Shown here piece after piece: positions 9,095 through 18,359 of a stretch of DNA of 39,428 nucleotides. Position 1 is the first letter of the stretch; each line of letters begins with the position of its first letter. The notes beneath the pieces were generated by a model. It had not been told where the DNA came from. It saw only the letters and a program-made list of their open reading frames with translations, and did not search any database. The DNA lies in assembly GCA_027365345.1 (NCBI GenBank), contig DAHXNO010000208.1:1-39428 (forward strand). Reading direction: 5' to 3'. Origin of the DNA: Granulicella sp. (lineage in GTDB: Bacteria > Acidobacteriota > Terriglobia > Terriglobales > Acidobacteriaceae). A program made the translations under genes and the position numbers.

Positions 9095-11611
9095 CTACTG
9101 TTTGCCCCCTAGCCGCAGCTCCAGCCCCGTCCGGAACGTCAGCGGAAGCGCCGGATACCCAATTGGCCCAATATGCTGGTCGTTAAGCAGGTTGTCAAAC
9201 TGGGCAAAGTAAAAGAACCCACGCTTCAGTTGATAGTTCATATTCATATCCAGCTTCACATATCCAAAGTCCAGGTTCCGGTTCGGTAGCAGAAGCGTAT
9301 TGCCGCCGTTCAGGTCCTCATTCTGTAAAAAAGTGGAGTCGTCGCTGCGGCTGGCCGCTGCTCCGTCCAGGGAAAAGATCAGCCGCCGATGGGTGTACTC
9401 CACGCTGAAATAGCCGAAGTTTGGAGCCCGGCGGAATGGCCGCGCCCCCACCAGCGGGCTCAAAGCGCCAATTGCGATGCCCGGCAGGTTCGGGTTCTCC
9501 GTCGGCGTTCCCTGCAAGGCCGCTACCGCATCGGAAGAGAACGACTGCAACACCCGCGCGTCCAGATACGTATACCCTGCGCGAAACAGGAAGTGCGGCT
9601 GCGGCTGCCAGATCAGCGCTACCTCCGCTCCCTGGGCGCTATACGCCAGCGAGTTCATATACGCCTCGGAGAGCCCCACATTCGGGTTGATGTTCAGATG
9701 GAAGTACTGATCCAGAGCCTGCGCATCCACCCCCTCCAACTGGTTGTTGAACATGTTGTGGTAATACCCCACCTTCAGCACCAGCTTCTCGCCAAAGATA
9801 TTCTGATCCACGCCCACGTCATACGTTCGCGAGTCCTCCGCTCCTTGCGGCGTAATGTGGTACAGAGCAATATCCGTTGTGTCCCCCGCCTCCAGCAGTT
9901 GCGTATAGAGGCTCTCGAACTGCACCGCCAGCGTTGGCTCCTGGACCCCGGTCGCCACGTTAGCCCGCAGCCGCGTTCCATGGAACAGACCCCGTCCCGG
10001 CCGCACCGGTACATACGTCAACCCGATCCTCGGCGTTCCTGCAATGCCAAACAGATGGTTCTTCACCACCGCGCCTCCGGCCGAGTAAAAAAGACGGTGC
10101 CAGAACTCCCCCTGAAACTGCAGGTTGTACTCGTAGTTTGGGCGCTGCAAAGACTCGTGTTCCACATAGTCAAAGCTGGGATCGTAGTCGTTGAACGATC
10201 CCCGCTCATCGTCATACCGGAAGCCGAACAGCCCGATCATATGCGGTGAAAAGTTGTAGTCCGTCTGGTAGTACACCTCGTCGAGATTGCTGTCCTGGTC
10301 GTAGTTGTTGCCCGTGTAGAGCTGTACCTGCCCAGTCGCGGTATATCCATTCGCCCCGCGAATCGTCACCACATTGCCCACGTTCCCCGGCCCGGCGATG
10401 CCTGGACCGTACGCTCCCGGATCGTTCGCCAGAAACGTGCCACCAGCCGCAAACTCCTTCTCCTGTTCCCGCTTGCGCGCAATGTCGTAGCGCACCAGGT
10501 TGTGCCACTTGCCCTTGTACCAGTTTTCCACCGTCATGCTGGAGTAAAGATCCTGGTCCGCCTGCCGATTGCTCTGCGCAACCCCTTGAAAGTCCCATGC
10601 GCCCGGTACGCCCTGCACTGAATCGGCATTGTGCAGCGTAAACCGGAGTTGGGTGTTGCCCGCAAAGTTGTAGCCGATGTTCGCCGCATCGGTCTCGTTG
10701 TGGTACTCGTCCAACGGCAGCGCGTTGGAGGTGTCTATCCGTGAAAACGCCGTGTAATAATCCAGCCCTTGCAGCACCCCACTCAGAGCAACCTGGTTGC
10801 GATACGTCCACAGATTCCCTGCATCGCCCTCATAGTCCAGCAGCGGCTCTGCCGTCGTTCCCTTGGGAGTGCTCAGGGTAACCACACCCGCGCCGGCATC
10901 CGTTCCATACATGGCGGAGTCCGGCCCGCGCACCACCGTCACATTGCTCAACGCCGCCGAACTCACCGTTCCAAAGTCGAACGTCCCGCCAATATCATCG
11001 GCCGGTGTCCCATCCATCATCACCAGGTTCGCCGTCGAACTGCCTCCGCGCAAAAACAGGCTGGTCTCGCCGCCCATCTGCCCGGTCTGCACCATAAACA
11101 CTCCGGGCTCCTGCCGCATCGCGTCGATCAGGTCGGGCTGCAAGGAGAAAGCATCCGCGGGAATCACGCTCACCGGGGAGGTTAGCTGCGGCAACGGCGT
11201 CGGAATCCCGGTCGCGCTCACCGTAATGTCCTGCTTCACGGTGTTTGCGGATAACACCACATCCCGTTTCACCACATCGGTCGCGCCGCCGTAGATCTCC
11301 GTGCCCACCGCAGGCAGATACCCCCCGGCTGAGCCCACCAGCGTAAACCTTCCCGCCTCCGCATACCGGATCTCGAACGCGCCCTTCGAGTCGGCATAAT
11401 CCATCGCCACGACCTTGTGATCCTGCACCAGCCGCATCAGAGCACCCGGAACCGGCCGTCCCAGCGCATCCGTCACATGTCCGCGTACCACCACTGCCTG
11501 CGCGCATGTGGCAAAAAGAGCCAGCACCGCGAGAAAAGAACCACCCCGAATCAGCTTGGCGCACGGGCTCCACCCCATACCCAGCCAAGTACGGCCTGCA
11601 GAAAAACGCAT
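9095..11611 (-). CDS. btuB: TonB-dependent outer-membrane receptor, probably for cobalamin
   Basis: An outer-membrane active transporter driven by TonB. The roughly 838-residue protein has a signal peptide with hydrophobic core GGSFLAVLALFATCAQA. A carboxypeptidase-regulatory-like beta-sandwich follows (VVVRGHVTDALGRPVPGA..., to about residue 125), then a plug domain (PVSVIPADAF...GVFMVQTGQMGGETSLFLRGG...VVRGPDSAMYGTDAGAGVV) and a long beta-barrel. BtuB itself is about 600 residues and lacks the N-terminal sandwich, so this is a composite, Oar-like version. The substrate call rests on the cobalamin riboswitch directly upstream; the protein alone would only support a generic receptor. Two close ATGs (11611 and 11617) share the GGAGGAG sequence; 11611 has the better spacing. 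The C-terminus ends LRLGGKQ rather than in the usual aromatic residue. Confidence 0.85.
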   Translation of the reverse strand: MRFSAGRTWLGMGWSPCAKLIRGGSFLAVLALFATCAQAVVVRGHVTDALGRPVPGALMRLVQDHKVVAMDYADSKGAFEIRYAEAGRFTLVGSAGGYLPAVGTEIYGGATDVVKRDVVLSANTVKQDITVSATGIPTPLPQLTSPVSVIPADAFSLQPDLIDAMRQEPGVFMVQTGQMGGETSLFLRGGSSTANLVMMDGTPADDIGGTFDFGTVSSAALSNVTVVRGPDSAMYGTDAGAGVVTLSTPKGTTAEPLLDYEGDAGNLWTYRNQVALSGVLQGLDYYTAFSRIDTSNALPLDEYHNETDAANIGYNFAGNTQLRFTLHNADSVQGVPGAWDFQGVAQSNRQADQDLYSSMTVENWYKGKWHNLVRYDIARKREQEKEFAAGGTFLANDPGAYGPGIAGPGNVGNVVTIRGANGYTATGQVQLYTGNNYDQDSNLDEVYYQTDYNFSPHMIGLFGFRYDDERGSFNDYDPSFDYVEHESLQRPNYEYNLQFQGEFWHRLFYSAGGAVVKNHLFGIAGTPRIGLTYVPVRPGRGLFHGTRLRANVATGVQEPTLAVQFESLYTQLLEAGDTTDIALYHITPQGAEDSRTYDVGVDQNIFGEKLVLKVGYYHNMFNNQLEGVDAQALDQYFHLNINPNVGLSEAYMNSLAYSAQGAEVALIWQPQPHFLFRAGYTYLDARVLQSFSSDAVAALQGTPTENPNLPGIAIGALSPLVGARPFRRAPNFGYFSVEYTHRRLIFSLDGAAASRSDDSTFLQNEDLNGGNTLLLPNRNLDFGYVKLDMNMNYQLKRGFFYFAQFDNLLNDQHIGPIGYPALPLTFRTGLELRLGGKQ

Positions 11612-11663
11612 ATTCATCTCCTCCGCCCCCCCTTCGAGGGCGTGGTAGGCACAACGACAAAAG

Positions 11664-11900
11664 AACCGGTCTCCTGACTGGCGCGATTTCAAAGTCAGCC
11701 CTTGTCTTCAAAGAGCCGCCCTTCCCGATGTCCTTTGGACGATCAGTGGGCGTCTCTGGGCCGGCCTCACCCTGACCAGCCACCGGCTCAAGAGCCTGTG
11801 GAACAGTCAAGGTGCGCGCATCACAGTTGCGGGGCAGTGGCGGAATCTCACCGCGCTTCCCGAACATCCCTTTGCGCTAGCGGGAAAACATCAACGCACG
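11664..11900 (-). promoter_or_regulatory. Cobalamin (adenosylcobalamin-type) riboswitch
   Basis: Read on the minus strand, the leader contains the conserved blocks of the B12 riboswitch in the right order. These are a GGGAAG with GGTGAGATTCCGCC (near 11841-11852), the core CCCGCAACTGTGA (complement of 11821-11833), a CCACTG B12-box-like element, CGGGAAGGGCGGC near 11715-11727, and the closing AGTCAGGAGACC (complement of 11668-11679). The receptor ATG follows about 55 bases later, so when B12 is bound expression of the receptor should fall. The outer boundaries are approximate because I placed the P1 stem by eye. Confidence 0.92.
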
Positions 11901-11904
11901 GCCT

Positions 11905-12173
11905 TGAACCTTAGCCATGCAGGAACATCAAGCGAGCATCTACAGCAAGACCAATCCAACAAACCCAGCCCTGCAAAACCAGGCTTGCTCCGTACCCGGG
12001 GCCGTCCCGGCGCGGTTGCCGCATCAAAACCGCCGCAACTACCTCGCCGCAACTCCAGGCAGCAGACAATCTGGCTTGGCCAGGCAAAAGGTACGCAGAA
12101 CCTGAGCTGGAGTCACCAGTGTAAGCCACGGTTTGAGGAAATCCCTCCCCACCGGCCACAGACTCCCGCGGCC
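11905..12173. other. Stretch upstream of the riboswitch
   Basis: About 270 bases between the quinone oxidoreductase stop and the riboswitch. It should hold the promoter of the B12 receptor transcript, but I see no clear -35/-10 pair. The small minus-strand frame at 11911-12159 has no recognisable protein features. Confidence 0.35.
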
Positions 12174-13139
12174 TTACATCCTCAGCAGCACCTTGCCGGT
12201 CGTCTTCCTTCCGGCAAGATCGATATGCGCCTGGCGAGCATCCCCCAGCTCGTAACTCGCCCCCACCCAGACCCGCAGATCACCACTCTCCACCCAGCCA
12301 AACACGTCCGCGGCTCGCCGCTCCAACTCGCTGCGGGTGCGGACGTAGTCCTTCAGCGTCGGGCGGGTCAGATACACTGACCCCGCCATCAGCCGGATCG
12401 GATCCAGCGCGGGCACAGCTCCGCTGGACGCTCCGTAGAGCACCAACAGGCCGCGAGGCCGCAGGCACCGCAACGAATCGTCAAAGGTCGTCTTCCCCAC
12501 CGAGTCATAGACCACTGGCAGGCCATCTCCGCCCGTCTGCCGCTTCGCCTCCTCCACAAAACTCTCCACCGTATAGAGAATCACCTTGTCGGCCCCAGTC
12601 GCCATAGACAACTCCGCCTTCTGCGGTGAAGAGACCGTGGTCAGCACCCGCGCTCCCAGCCGTTTGGCCATCTGCGTCAACAGCAGTCCCACCCCCCCGG
12701 CGCCGGCATGGATCAGTACCGTCTCCCCGGCCTCGATCGCATGGGTATCATGCGCCAGATAGTGCGCGGTCAACCCCTGCAACAGGCAGGCAGCCGCCTG
12801 GTCACTGCTCATTCCCGCGGGAACCTTCAATAGATCAGCCGCCGGTGCGCAGGCAAACTCGGCATAGGTTCCTCGGGTTCCGTTCCAGGCCACGCGCTCG
12901 CCAACCGTAAACCCGCTCACCCCCTCACCCACCTCCACCACAGTCCCGGCCGCCTCCTGCCCCGGAATAAAAGGCAGATCCGCCGCATACCGCCCCTCCC
13001 TCAGGTAGGTGTCGATAAAGTTCACCCCGGAGGCTTCGATCTTCACCAAAACCTCTCCCGCTCCCGGTCTGGGTACGGGTACATCCACCAGTTCCATTAC
13101 CTCCGGGCCACCCGTCTTTGTCACTTGTATGGCTCTCAT
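12174..13139 (-). CDS. qor: NADPH:quinone oxidoreductase (zeta-crystallin-like, MDR family)
   Basis: A 321-residue zinc-free medium-chain dehydrogenase/reductase. The N-terminal GroES-like domain shows GEVLVKIEASGVNFIDTYLREGRY and PGQEAAGTVVEVGEGV, typical of quinone reductases. The Rossmann domain starts at ETVLIHAGAGGVGLLLTQMAKRLGARV (NADPH-binding AGAGGVG). The C-terminus has DYVRTRSELERRAADVFGWV and ends GRKTTGKVLLRM. It would reduce quinones with NADPH in the cytoplasm. I chose the ATG at 13139 because family members start at MRAIQV; the longer frame begins only with TTG. The start lies two bases from the decayed glycosyltransferase repeat, so that repeat forms its immediate 5' leader. 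Confidence 0.93.
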   Translation of the reverse strand: MRAIQVTKTGGPEVMELVDVPVPRPGAGEVLVKIEASGVNFIDTYLREGRYAADLPFIPGQEAAGTVVEVGEGVSGFTVGERVAWNGTRGTYAEFACAPAADLLKVPAGMSSDQAAACLLQGLTAHYLAHDTHAIEAGETVLIHAGAGGVGLLLTQMAKRLGARVLTTVSSPQKAELSMATGADKVILYTVESFVEEAKRQTGGDGLPVVYDSVGKTTFDDSLRCLRPRGLLVLYGASSGAVPALDPIRLMAGSVYLTRPTLKDYVRTRSELERRAADVFGWVESGDLRVWVGASYELGDARQAHIDLAGRKTTGKVLLRM

Positions 13140-13140
13140 T

Positions 13141-13440
13141 GTCTGTATCCCACGCAAAATCCCGAGCAATCGCCTGCCGCCCAACCGGACCCGGCCAGCG
13201 TCTCAAGCTCTCTTTCAAAGACCCGGAAGACCGATACGGCGTCATCCGGTCTCCAGCATACGGGGTCTTCTGCGGCTGCGCAATGAACCGGCCTACCTGG
13301 ATAGGAAATCACCGCTATCGTTTGCGCTCTGCAACCAGGGATATCCCAAAGCAATCTTCCTGACGCTGGCGGCGCAGCGACAAGATCGTGGGCCACTGTC
13401 CAACGGCAAGTTCAACGCCCCGCCACCTCCAACGCGTCAG
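13141..13440 (-). pseudogene. Decayed copy of the glycosyltransferase 3' end
   Basis: Bases 13193-13303 match 15364-15465, the 3' end of the intact glycosyltransferase gene, at roughly 80 percent by eye with one 9-base length difference. Translated on the minus strand, both give a peptide containing TPYA-x-DR and ending ESLRR. The relic has an in-frame 3-residue insertion, and the stop codon TAG has become TGG. The shared stretch also includes the 3' flank: GTCTGTATCCCACGC at 13141 against GTCTAAATCCCACGC at 15322. Upstream (13304-13440) the similarity becomes patchy and the frame carries stops. No start or functional domain remains. This fills the gap between the qor start and the PEP-CTERM gene. 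Confidence 0.7.
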
Positions 13441-13455
13441 GTTACGTCGAACCCA

Positions 13456-14073
13456 TCAATTAGCTGAAGCGAACTTCCGCCGGATAGCCCCGCCCAATCC
13501 CAGCAACCCAGTGCCGAGCAGCAGCAGAGATGAGGGCTCCGGCGTCACCGATACAGCCGGGGAGTAAGTCAGCGACCCGACTGTGAACTCCCAGTTTTCG
13601 TCATCGTACCCGTTCGTGATCTCAAGGTCTGTAATGTCGCTCCCCGCTACCGTAACGGGATACATCGTAAAGTAGGTGCTATCTCCAGAGATATTTTGGC
13701 TGGAAAGCACTGTGTCCCCTGGCCCGTAAGCAATGAACTCCGAAGTGCTGTTGTCTCCATCATTGTCGAACTGAAACGATACATCGTTCACTCCAGACGT
13801 AAAGGCAATGTTGAGTATGGAAGCCGTTGGGTAGTCAAAGCCACCGTTGACGACCGTCGCAGCGTTCATCAATCCTCCATAGGCCTCATCGACAATGGGA
13901 GATCCGCTCGTGAGTGGCCCGCTGCCTTCCAGGGAAAAGACAACTCCCGGGTATTGAGTATTGACAACTGTCCCTATTGGTAAGGTGGAAAAGGTAATGG
14001 TCTCAGCCTTCGCATAGGCAGTCGCCATAACCAAGGCTACGCAAAACATCAGGAATCGGGCAGGTACGTTCAT
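13456..14073 (-). CDS. PEP-CTERM sorting-domain secreted protein
   Basis: A 205-residue exported protein. It has a signal peptide (MNVPARFLMFCVALVMATAYAKA), a beta-rich central part with FDNDGD and Ser/Thr/Gly-rich strands, and the C-terminal PEP-CTERM signal: TPEPSSLLLLGTGLLGLGG, then an Arg-rich tail. In other bacteria such proteins are cleaved by an exosortase and sent to the surface or exopolysaccharide matrix. No exosortase gene is in this window. AAGGAAGGGTG precedes the ATG. The gene has less strand skew than its neighbours and lies between the two copies of the glycosyltransferase 3'-end repeat. The central domain is not one I can name. Confidence 0.88.
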   Translation of the reverse strand: MNVPARFLMFCVALVMATAYAKAETITFSTLPIGTVVNTQYPGVVFSLEGSGPLTSGSPIVDEAYGGLMNAATVVNGGFDYPTASILNIAFTSGVNDVSFQFDNDGDNSTSEFIAYGPGDTVLSSQNISGDSTYFTMYPVTVAGSDITDLEITNGYDDENWEFTVGSLTYSPAVSVTPEPSSLLLLGTGLLGLGGAIRRKFASAN

Positions 14074-14553
14074 TGGGCTTCACCCTTCCTTGAATCATTC
14101 CGCTGAAGCAGGAGAACAACCGTGTACCATCCAAGGCCACACTCTCCTGCGATTCATATTGGCCCTGACTCATTTCAGGACATGCAATTCGGTGCCCAAC
14201 AAGCCGCTGTGAATAACCGGTTCACGATCAACACCCTGAAACCCACAACTCTCCCCGCAACCGGCCACAAATGTCCAGATAACACTATAAAAGCAAGGTC
14301 TTGACGACTCGTTCGCCGTCGCAATCACCATCTCTTACCCGCACAGCAGGTCATCATGGAGAACAAAGGTGCAAACCATTGCATGGGGAAAGGACAAGGA
14401 TTTGTCTCTTTGGCGCGACCGTCCAGAGTCAGCCGTGCCTGACCCGCAAACCCACCCTGAGTAACCTCGGACCGTCACCGGGCTTGGTTTGATCTCCGTT
14501 CGACGGTCGGCCAAGCATCGGGATACCTTGCGCTTGACGGCACGCCACGCCGT
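14074..14553. other. 480-base intergenic stretch
   Basis: This lies between the toxin stop and the PEP-CTERM start. It contains a 17-base dyad GTGAATAACCGGTTCAC (14209-14225), about 136 bases upstream of the PEP-CTERM start, which could be a regulator site. A small hairpin (GACGGC...GCCGTC, 14536-14554) abuts the toxin stop. A TATAGT hexamer on the minus strand near 14286-14291 lacks a -35 partner. The short frames here look spurious. Confidence 0.3.
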
Positions 14554-14892
14554 CTACCCCTCCCCACTCCCCATGCGGGACTGCGAACGGCCTCTCAGAA
14601 TAGCGGCCATCACGCGCGAATTGCGCCATCCATGAAGCACGGCGACAACCCATAAGGGCTTTTCAGCGGGCGCATACGCAATCAGATATTCGCGTACCAC
14701 ATGGAAGCGTAAAGGTCCGGAGGCGAGGTCCGGGCGCCTTTTGCCCATCGCAGGCAAGGAAACCAGATCACGAACAGCAGCCAGAACTTCCGCAATCACC
14801 CGGTCGGCTGTGTCACGATCGTCGACCGCGTTGTACTCCCAAATCTCATCAAGGTCACGCAGGGCCTCCGGGTGAAAATCGTAACCCGTCAT
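14554..14892 (-). CDS. ParE/RelE-family toxin of a type II toxin-antitoxin pair
   Basis: A 112-residue protein with the RelE/ParE fold pattern. The N-terminal helix region is YDFHPEALRDLDEIWEYNA, followed by MGKRRPDL and FHVVREYLIAYAP, and the last core strand is VVAVLHGWRN. ParE members poison gyrase and RelE members cleave mRNA at the ribosome. The ALRDLDEIWEY start and LHGWRN end fit the ParE side better, but I cannot settle the target. The ATG at 14892 overlaps the antitoxin stop by 4 bases (ATGA), the usual translational coupling. The C-terminal 18 residues after the core are a polar tail. Confidence 0.88.
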   Translation of the reverse strand: MTGYDFHPEALRDLDEIWEYNAVDDRDTADRVIAEVLAAVRDLVSLPAMGKRRPDLASGPLRFHVVREYLIAYAPAEKPLWVVAVLHGWRNSRVMAAILRGRSQSRMGSGEG

Positions 14893-15131
14893 TGACCGCT
14901 TCGGTCGGCGCTCTTCTGCCGGAAATAGGCCTCCACCTCATCGCCGGGCGTGAGCTTCACCCTTCCGCTTTTCATCTCGTCATAACGGCTGTCCAGGATG
15001 ACGCGCACCCGGGCGCCCTCATCAAGGTATCCGGCCACCGCATCCTCAACCAGATCTTCGGTCCTGCGCCCGCTCTGCGTGGCCAGGTCGGCGAGCCTCT
15101 TTTCCGTCTCCGGAGTGAACTGCACTTCCAT
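14889..15131 (-). CDS. ParD-like antitoxin
   Basis: An 80-residue partner directly upstream of the toxin, overlapping it by 4 bases. It begins MEVQFTPETEKRLADLATQSGR and continues with a helix RTEDLVEDAVAGYLDEG, the pattern of ribbon-helix-helix-associated ParD/CopG-like antitoxins. A flexible C-terminal half (KSGRVKLTPGDEVEAYFRQK) would wrap the toxin. It probably represses its own promoter together with the toxin. The ATG at 15131 was chosen because the frame upstream only offers a TTG. No strong ribosome-binding site is seen. Confidence 0.85.
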   Translation of the reverse strand: MEVQFTPETEKRLADLATQSGRRTEDLVEDAVAGYLDEGARVRVILDSRYDEMKSGRVKLTPGDEVEAYFRQKSADRSGQ

Positions 15132-15321
15132 AGCTGTCAGCCTGCCTCCAAACCACCATCGGCTCAAGCCCTGAAAATCGGCTCTTGAACGGAACCTGAA
15201 TCAGCGTGCATTTTGCGCGGATTCCTGAAAGACCGCCGGCCCCCGTCGCAGCCAGGTCCTTGCGTCTTCACAAGTAGGTAAAGCTGGCAACTAGCCAGGT
15301 CCACTTTGGATGGTTTCCACC

Positions 15322-15465
15322 GTCTAAATCCCACGCCACCGCCCTGCAAGCCAAACCATGGCCGGCTAGCGTCTCAAGCTCTCTTCCGAAGATCGATAAC
15401 GCACTATCCGGTCCACAGCATACGGGGTATTCTGCGACTGCGTAAAGAAGTGGCGTACCTGCAAT
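15322..15465. repeat. Direct-repeat copy formed by the glycosyltransferase 3' end and flank
   Basis: This is the second copy of the sequence at 13141-13303. It covers the last 33 or so codons of the intact glycosyltransferase plus about 40 bases beyond its stop. The two copies are in the same orientation, about 2.0 kb apart, and bracket the PEP-CTERM gene and the toxin-antitoxin pair. Identity is about 80 percent in the best 100 bases. Confidence 0.7.
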
Positions 15466-16343
15466 TCACCCAGCAACCCCACCCCGATCAACTGGATCCC
15501 AGCCAGAATCAACACCGCCGCCACCGTAAACAGCGGCGCATGCTCATCCATCACATTGTGCTTGGAGATCAGCTTGTGCAGTAGCAGCCACGTCGCCATT
15601 CCCCCACCGGACAAGACGCCTAGCCCTCCCACCGAACCAAAGAAGTGCAGCGGCCGCGTCATGTACTTCAGCAGAAAGCGAACCGTGAGCAGATCGAAGA
15701 ACACCCGGAAGGTGCGCGATATCCCATAGTGGCTCTTCCCAGACTCTCGCGGAGGGTTGGAGATTGGCACCTCGCAGATGCTGGCGCCATACCAGCTCGC
15801 CAGCGCCGGGATAAACCGATGCATCTCTCCATACAACGGGATGCTATGGATCACGTCTCTGCGATATGCCTTGAACGTGGTTCCGAAGTCGTGAATGTTC
15901 ACTCCGGAAAGCCGCGCCATCAACCAATTGGCCACGCGCGAGGGCGCCCTGCGCAGGATCATGCTGTCGGCCCGCTGCGCCCGCCATCCACTCACCACCT
16001 CGTAGCCCTCTTCGAGCTTGGACAGAAACAGCGGAATCTCGGCCGGGTCATGCTGCAAATCCCCGTCCATCGCCAGAATGTACTCCCCCGAAGCGTGATC
16101 GAACCCCGCCGCCAGCGCTGAGGTCTGGCCAAAGTTCCGGCGCAGCTTGACCAGGAGCACCCGTGAATCCACGGCCGCAATCTCTTCCAGCATGCGGCAG
16201 GTGCGATCGCGCGAGCCGTCGTCCACAAAGACCAGCTCGAAGCTGGAACCCACCTGCTCCATCACGCCCTTCACGCGATCGTAGAGCTTGGTGACGTTCT
16301 CTTCTTCGTTGTGAAACGGCACGACGACGGAGTACTTCGGCAC
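15366..16343 (-). CDS. Family 2 glycosyltransferase, polyprenyl-phosphate sugar type
   Basis: A 325-residue GT-A enzyme anchored in the inner membrane. N-terminal motifs are VVPFHNEEENV (residues 7-17), FVDDGSRD, the metal-binding DGDLQHDP near residue 94 and FGTTFKAYRRDV. Two hydrophobic segments at about 232-254 and 268-290 follow, as in DPMS/ArnC/GtrB-like enzymes that move a sugar from a nucleotide donor to undecaprenyl phosphate. The sugar cannot be told from sequence. The start at 16343 fits the family, which begins just before SVVVPFHNE. The last 33 codons are duplicated upstream of qor (13193-13303). It probably supplies lipid-linked sugar for surface glycans. Confidence 0.92.
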   Translation of the reverse strand: MPKYSVVVPFHNEEENVTKLYDRVKGVMEQVGSSFELVFVDDGSRDRTCRMLEEIAAVDSRVLLVKLRRNFGQTSALAAGFDHASGEYILAMDGDLQHDPAEIPLFLSKLEEGYEVVSGWRAQRADSMILRRAPSRVANWLMARLSGVNIHDFGTTFKAYRRDVIHSIPLYGEMHRFIPALASWYGASICEVPISNPPRESGKSHYGISRTFRVFFDLLTVRFLLKYMTRPLHFFGSVGGLGVLSGGGMATWLLLHKLISKHNVMDEHAPLFTVAAVLILAGIQLIGVGLLGELQVRHFFTQSQNTPYAVDRIVRYRSSEESLRR

Positions 16344-16480
16344 AAATTCAATTCTACCTCCATACCGGCCCAGCCCATCAGGTTACGCCGGCACTCGAAA
16401 GGCTTCACTCCCGCGATACACTGGAACAGGCTTCAGTGTCGATCCATGCGATCCGCGCTGCAGCCTCCCTCCCCTCAGAT

Positions 16481-16557
16481 GGCCCGGTAGCTCAGTTGCA
16501 TAGAGCAGCGCACTCCTAACGCGAAGGTCGCAGGTTGGACTCCTGCCCGGGCCACCA
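16481..16557 (+). tRNA. tRNA-Arg (anticodon CCU), CCA encoded
   Basis: A 77-base cloverleaf: acceptor GGCCCGG/CCGGGCC and T-stem GCAGG/CCTGC pair perfectly. The D-stem is GCTC/GAGC, and the anticodon loop CTCCTAA gives CCU at 16515-16517, reading AGG. The terminal CCA is encoded. Two points are odd. The D-loop has G18-C19 (16498-16499) where GG is nearly universal, and the T-loop has TTG with G56 (16537) where TTC is nearly universal, so the tertiary G19-C56 pair is swapped to C19-G56. The anticodon stem also has mismatches at its ends (G27-A43 and A31-C39). Confidence 0.93.
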
Positions 16558-16876
16558 GAAAGCACCAACCGCTCCATTTCCGCCGCTCAACTCAAATATC
16601 CATCCCTCTACTCTCGGCAAGCCGCACGCTCCAGGAAGGGGCGCCGGCACCCCTCCTCTGGCATCCCTCATCCCCACGCCGCTGCTCCTCACCAAGGCCC
16701 CAGCCCCACGCCTCCACCGATCTCCCCGGATCTCCGTCCCCACCCCCACCCCTCCGAATGCCCATCCCCCTCCAATGCATCCCTTGGGTAGGCGCTCCGT
16801 CTCCCACCGCATCTTTCCCGTAATTTTTTCAGCGGCAACCCCCATCGTCGGCATCTTAACCCTTGGAGGAACCCGC
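16558..16876. other. 319-base stretch between tRNA-Arg and the small gene
   Basis: A very C-rich stretch with runs of CCCC and little else. Open frames through it, on both strands, continue into the tRNA or into neighbours and are not genes. It should contain the promoter for the 76-residue gene and ispG, but I cannot point to a clear one. Confidence 0.35.
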
Positions 16877-17107
16877 ATGAAGCACGAGATCGACACTGAC
16901 CTGATCACCTCTCTTCTTCGCAGCCACGGACACAGCGTTGGCAACGTCATCCCCACGCCGGAAAGTGCTGGCGAGTTCGAATTTCAAGTGGATGGCAACC
17001 TCCTCTCTCTCAGCCAGGTCCACGCCTTGCTCGAAGCGGAAGACCAGCGCGAGGCATCCTCGTCCGGCGCCGCTGCCACTCCCGCCAGCCCGCCCCCGAC
17101 TGCCTGA
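16877..17107 (+). CDS. Small unknown protein upstream of ispG
   Basis: A 76-residue protein starting [20 protein letters not shown] and including [24 protein letters not shown], then a low-complexity Ala/Ser/Pro tail. The GGAGG 7 bases before the ATG is one of the better ribosome-binding sites here. The stop lies 19 bases before the ispG start on the same strand, so the two are probably co-transcribed. The first 55 residues look like a compact alpha/beta fold. I do not recognise the family and cannot offer a function; the link with ispG may be only positional. Confidence 0.6.
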   Translation: MKHEIDTDLITSLLRSHGHSVGNVIPTPESAGEFEFQVDGNLLSLSQVHALLEAEDQREASSSGAAATPASPPPTA

Positions 17108-17126
17108 ACTGGTAAAATCAACTTCT

Positions 17127-18359
<1,233 letters not shown>

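Noticed and set aside
16516-16956. 146-codon minus-strand frame ending in GQESNLRPSR
   Set aside because: The C-terminal part is the translation of the tRNA-Arg antisense strand, a familiar annotation artefact; the rest is Gly/Arg-rich without motifs.
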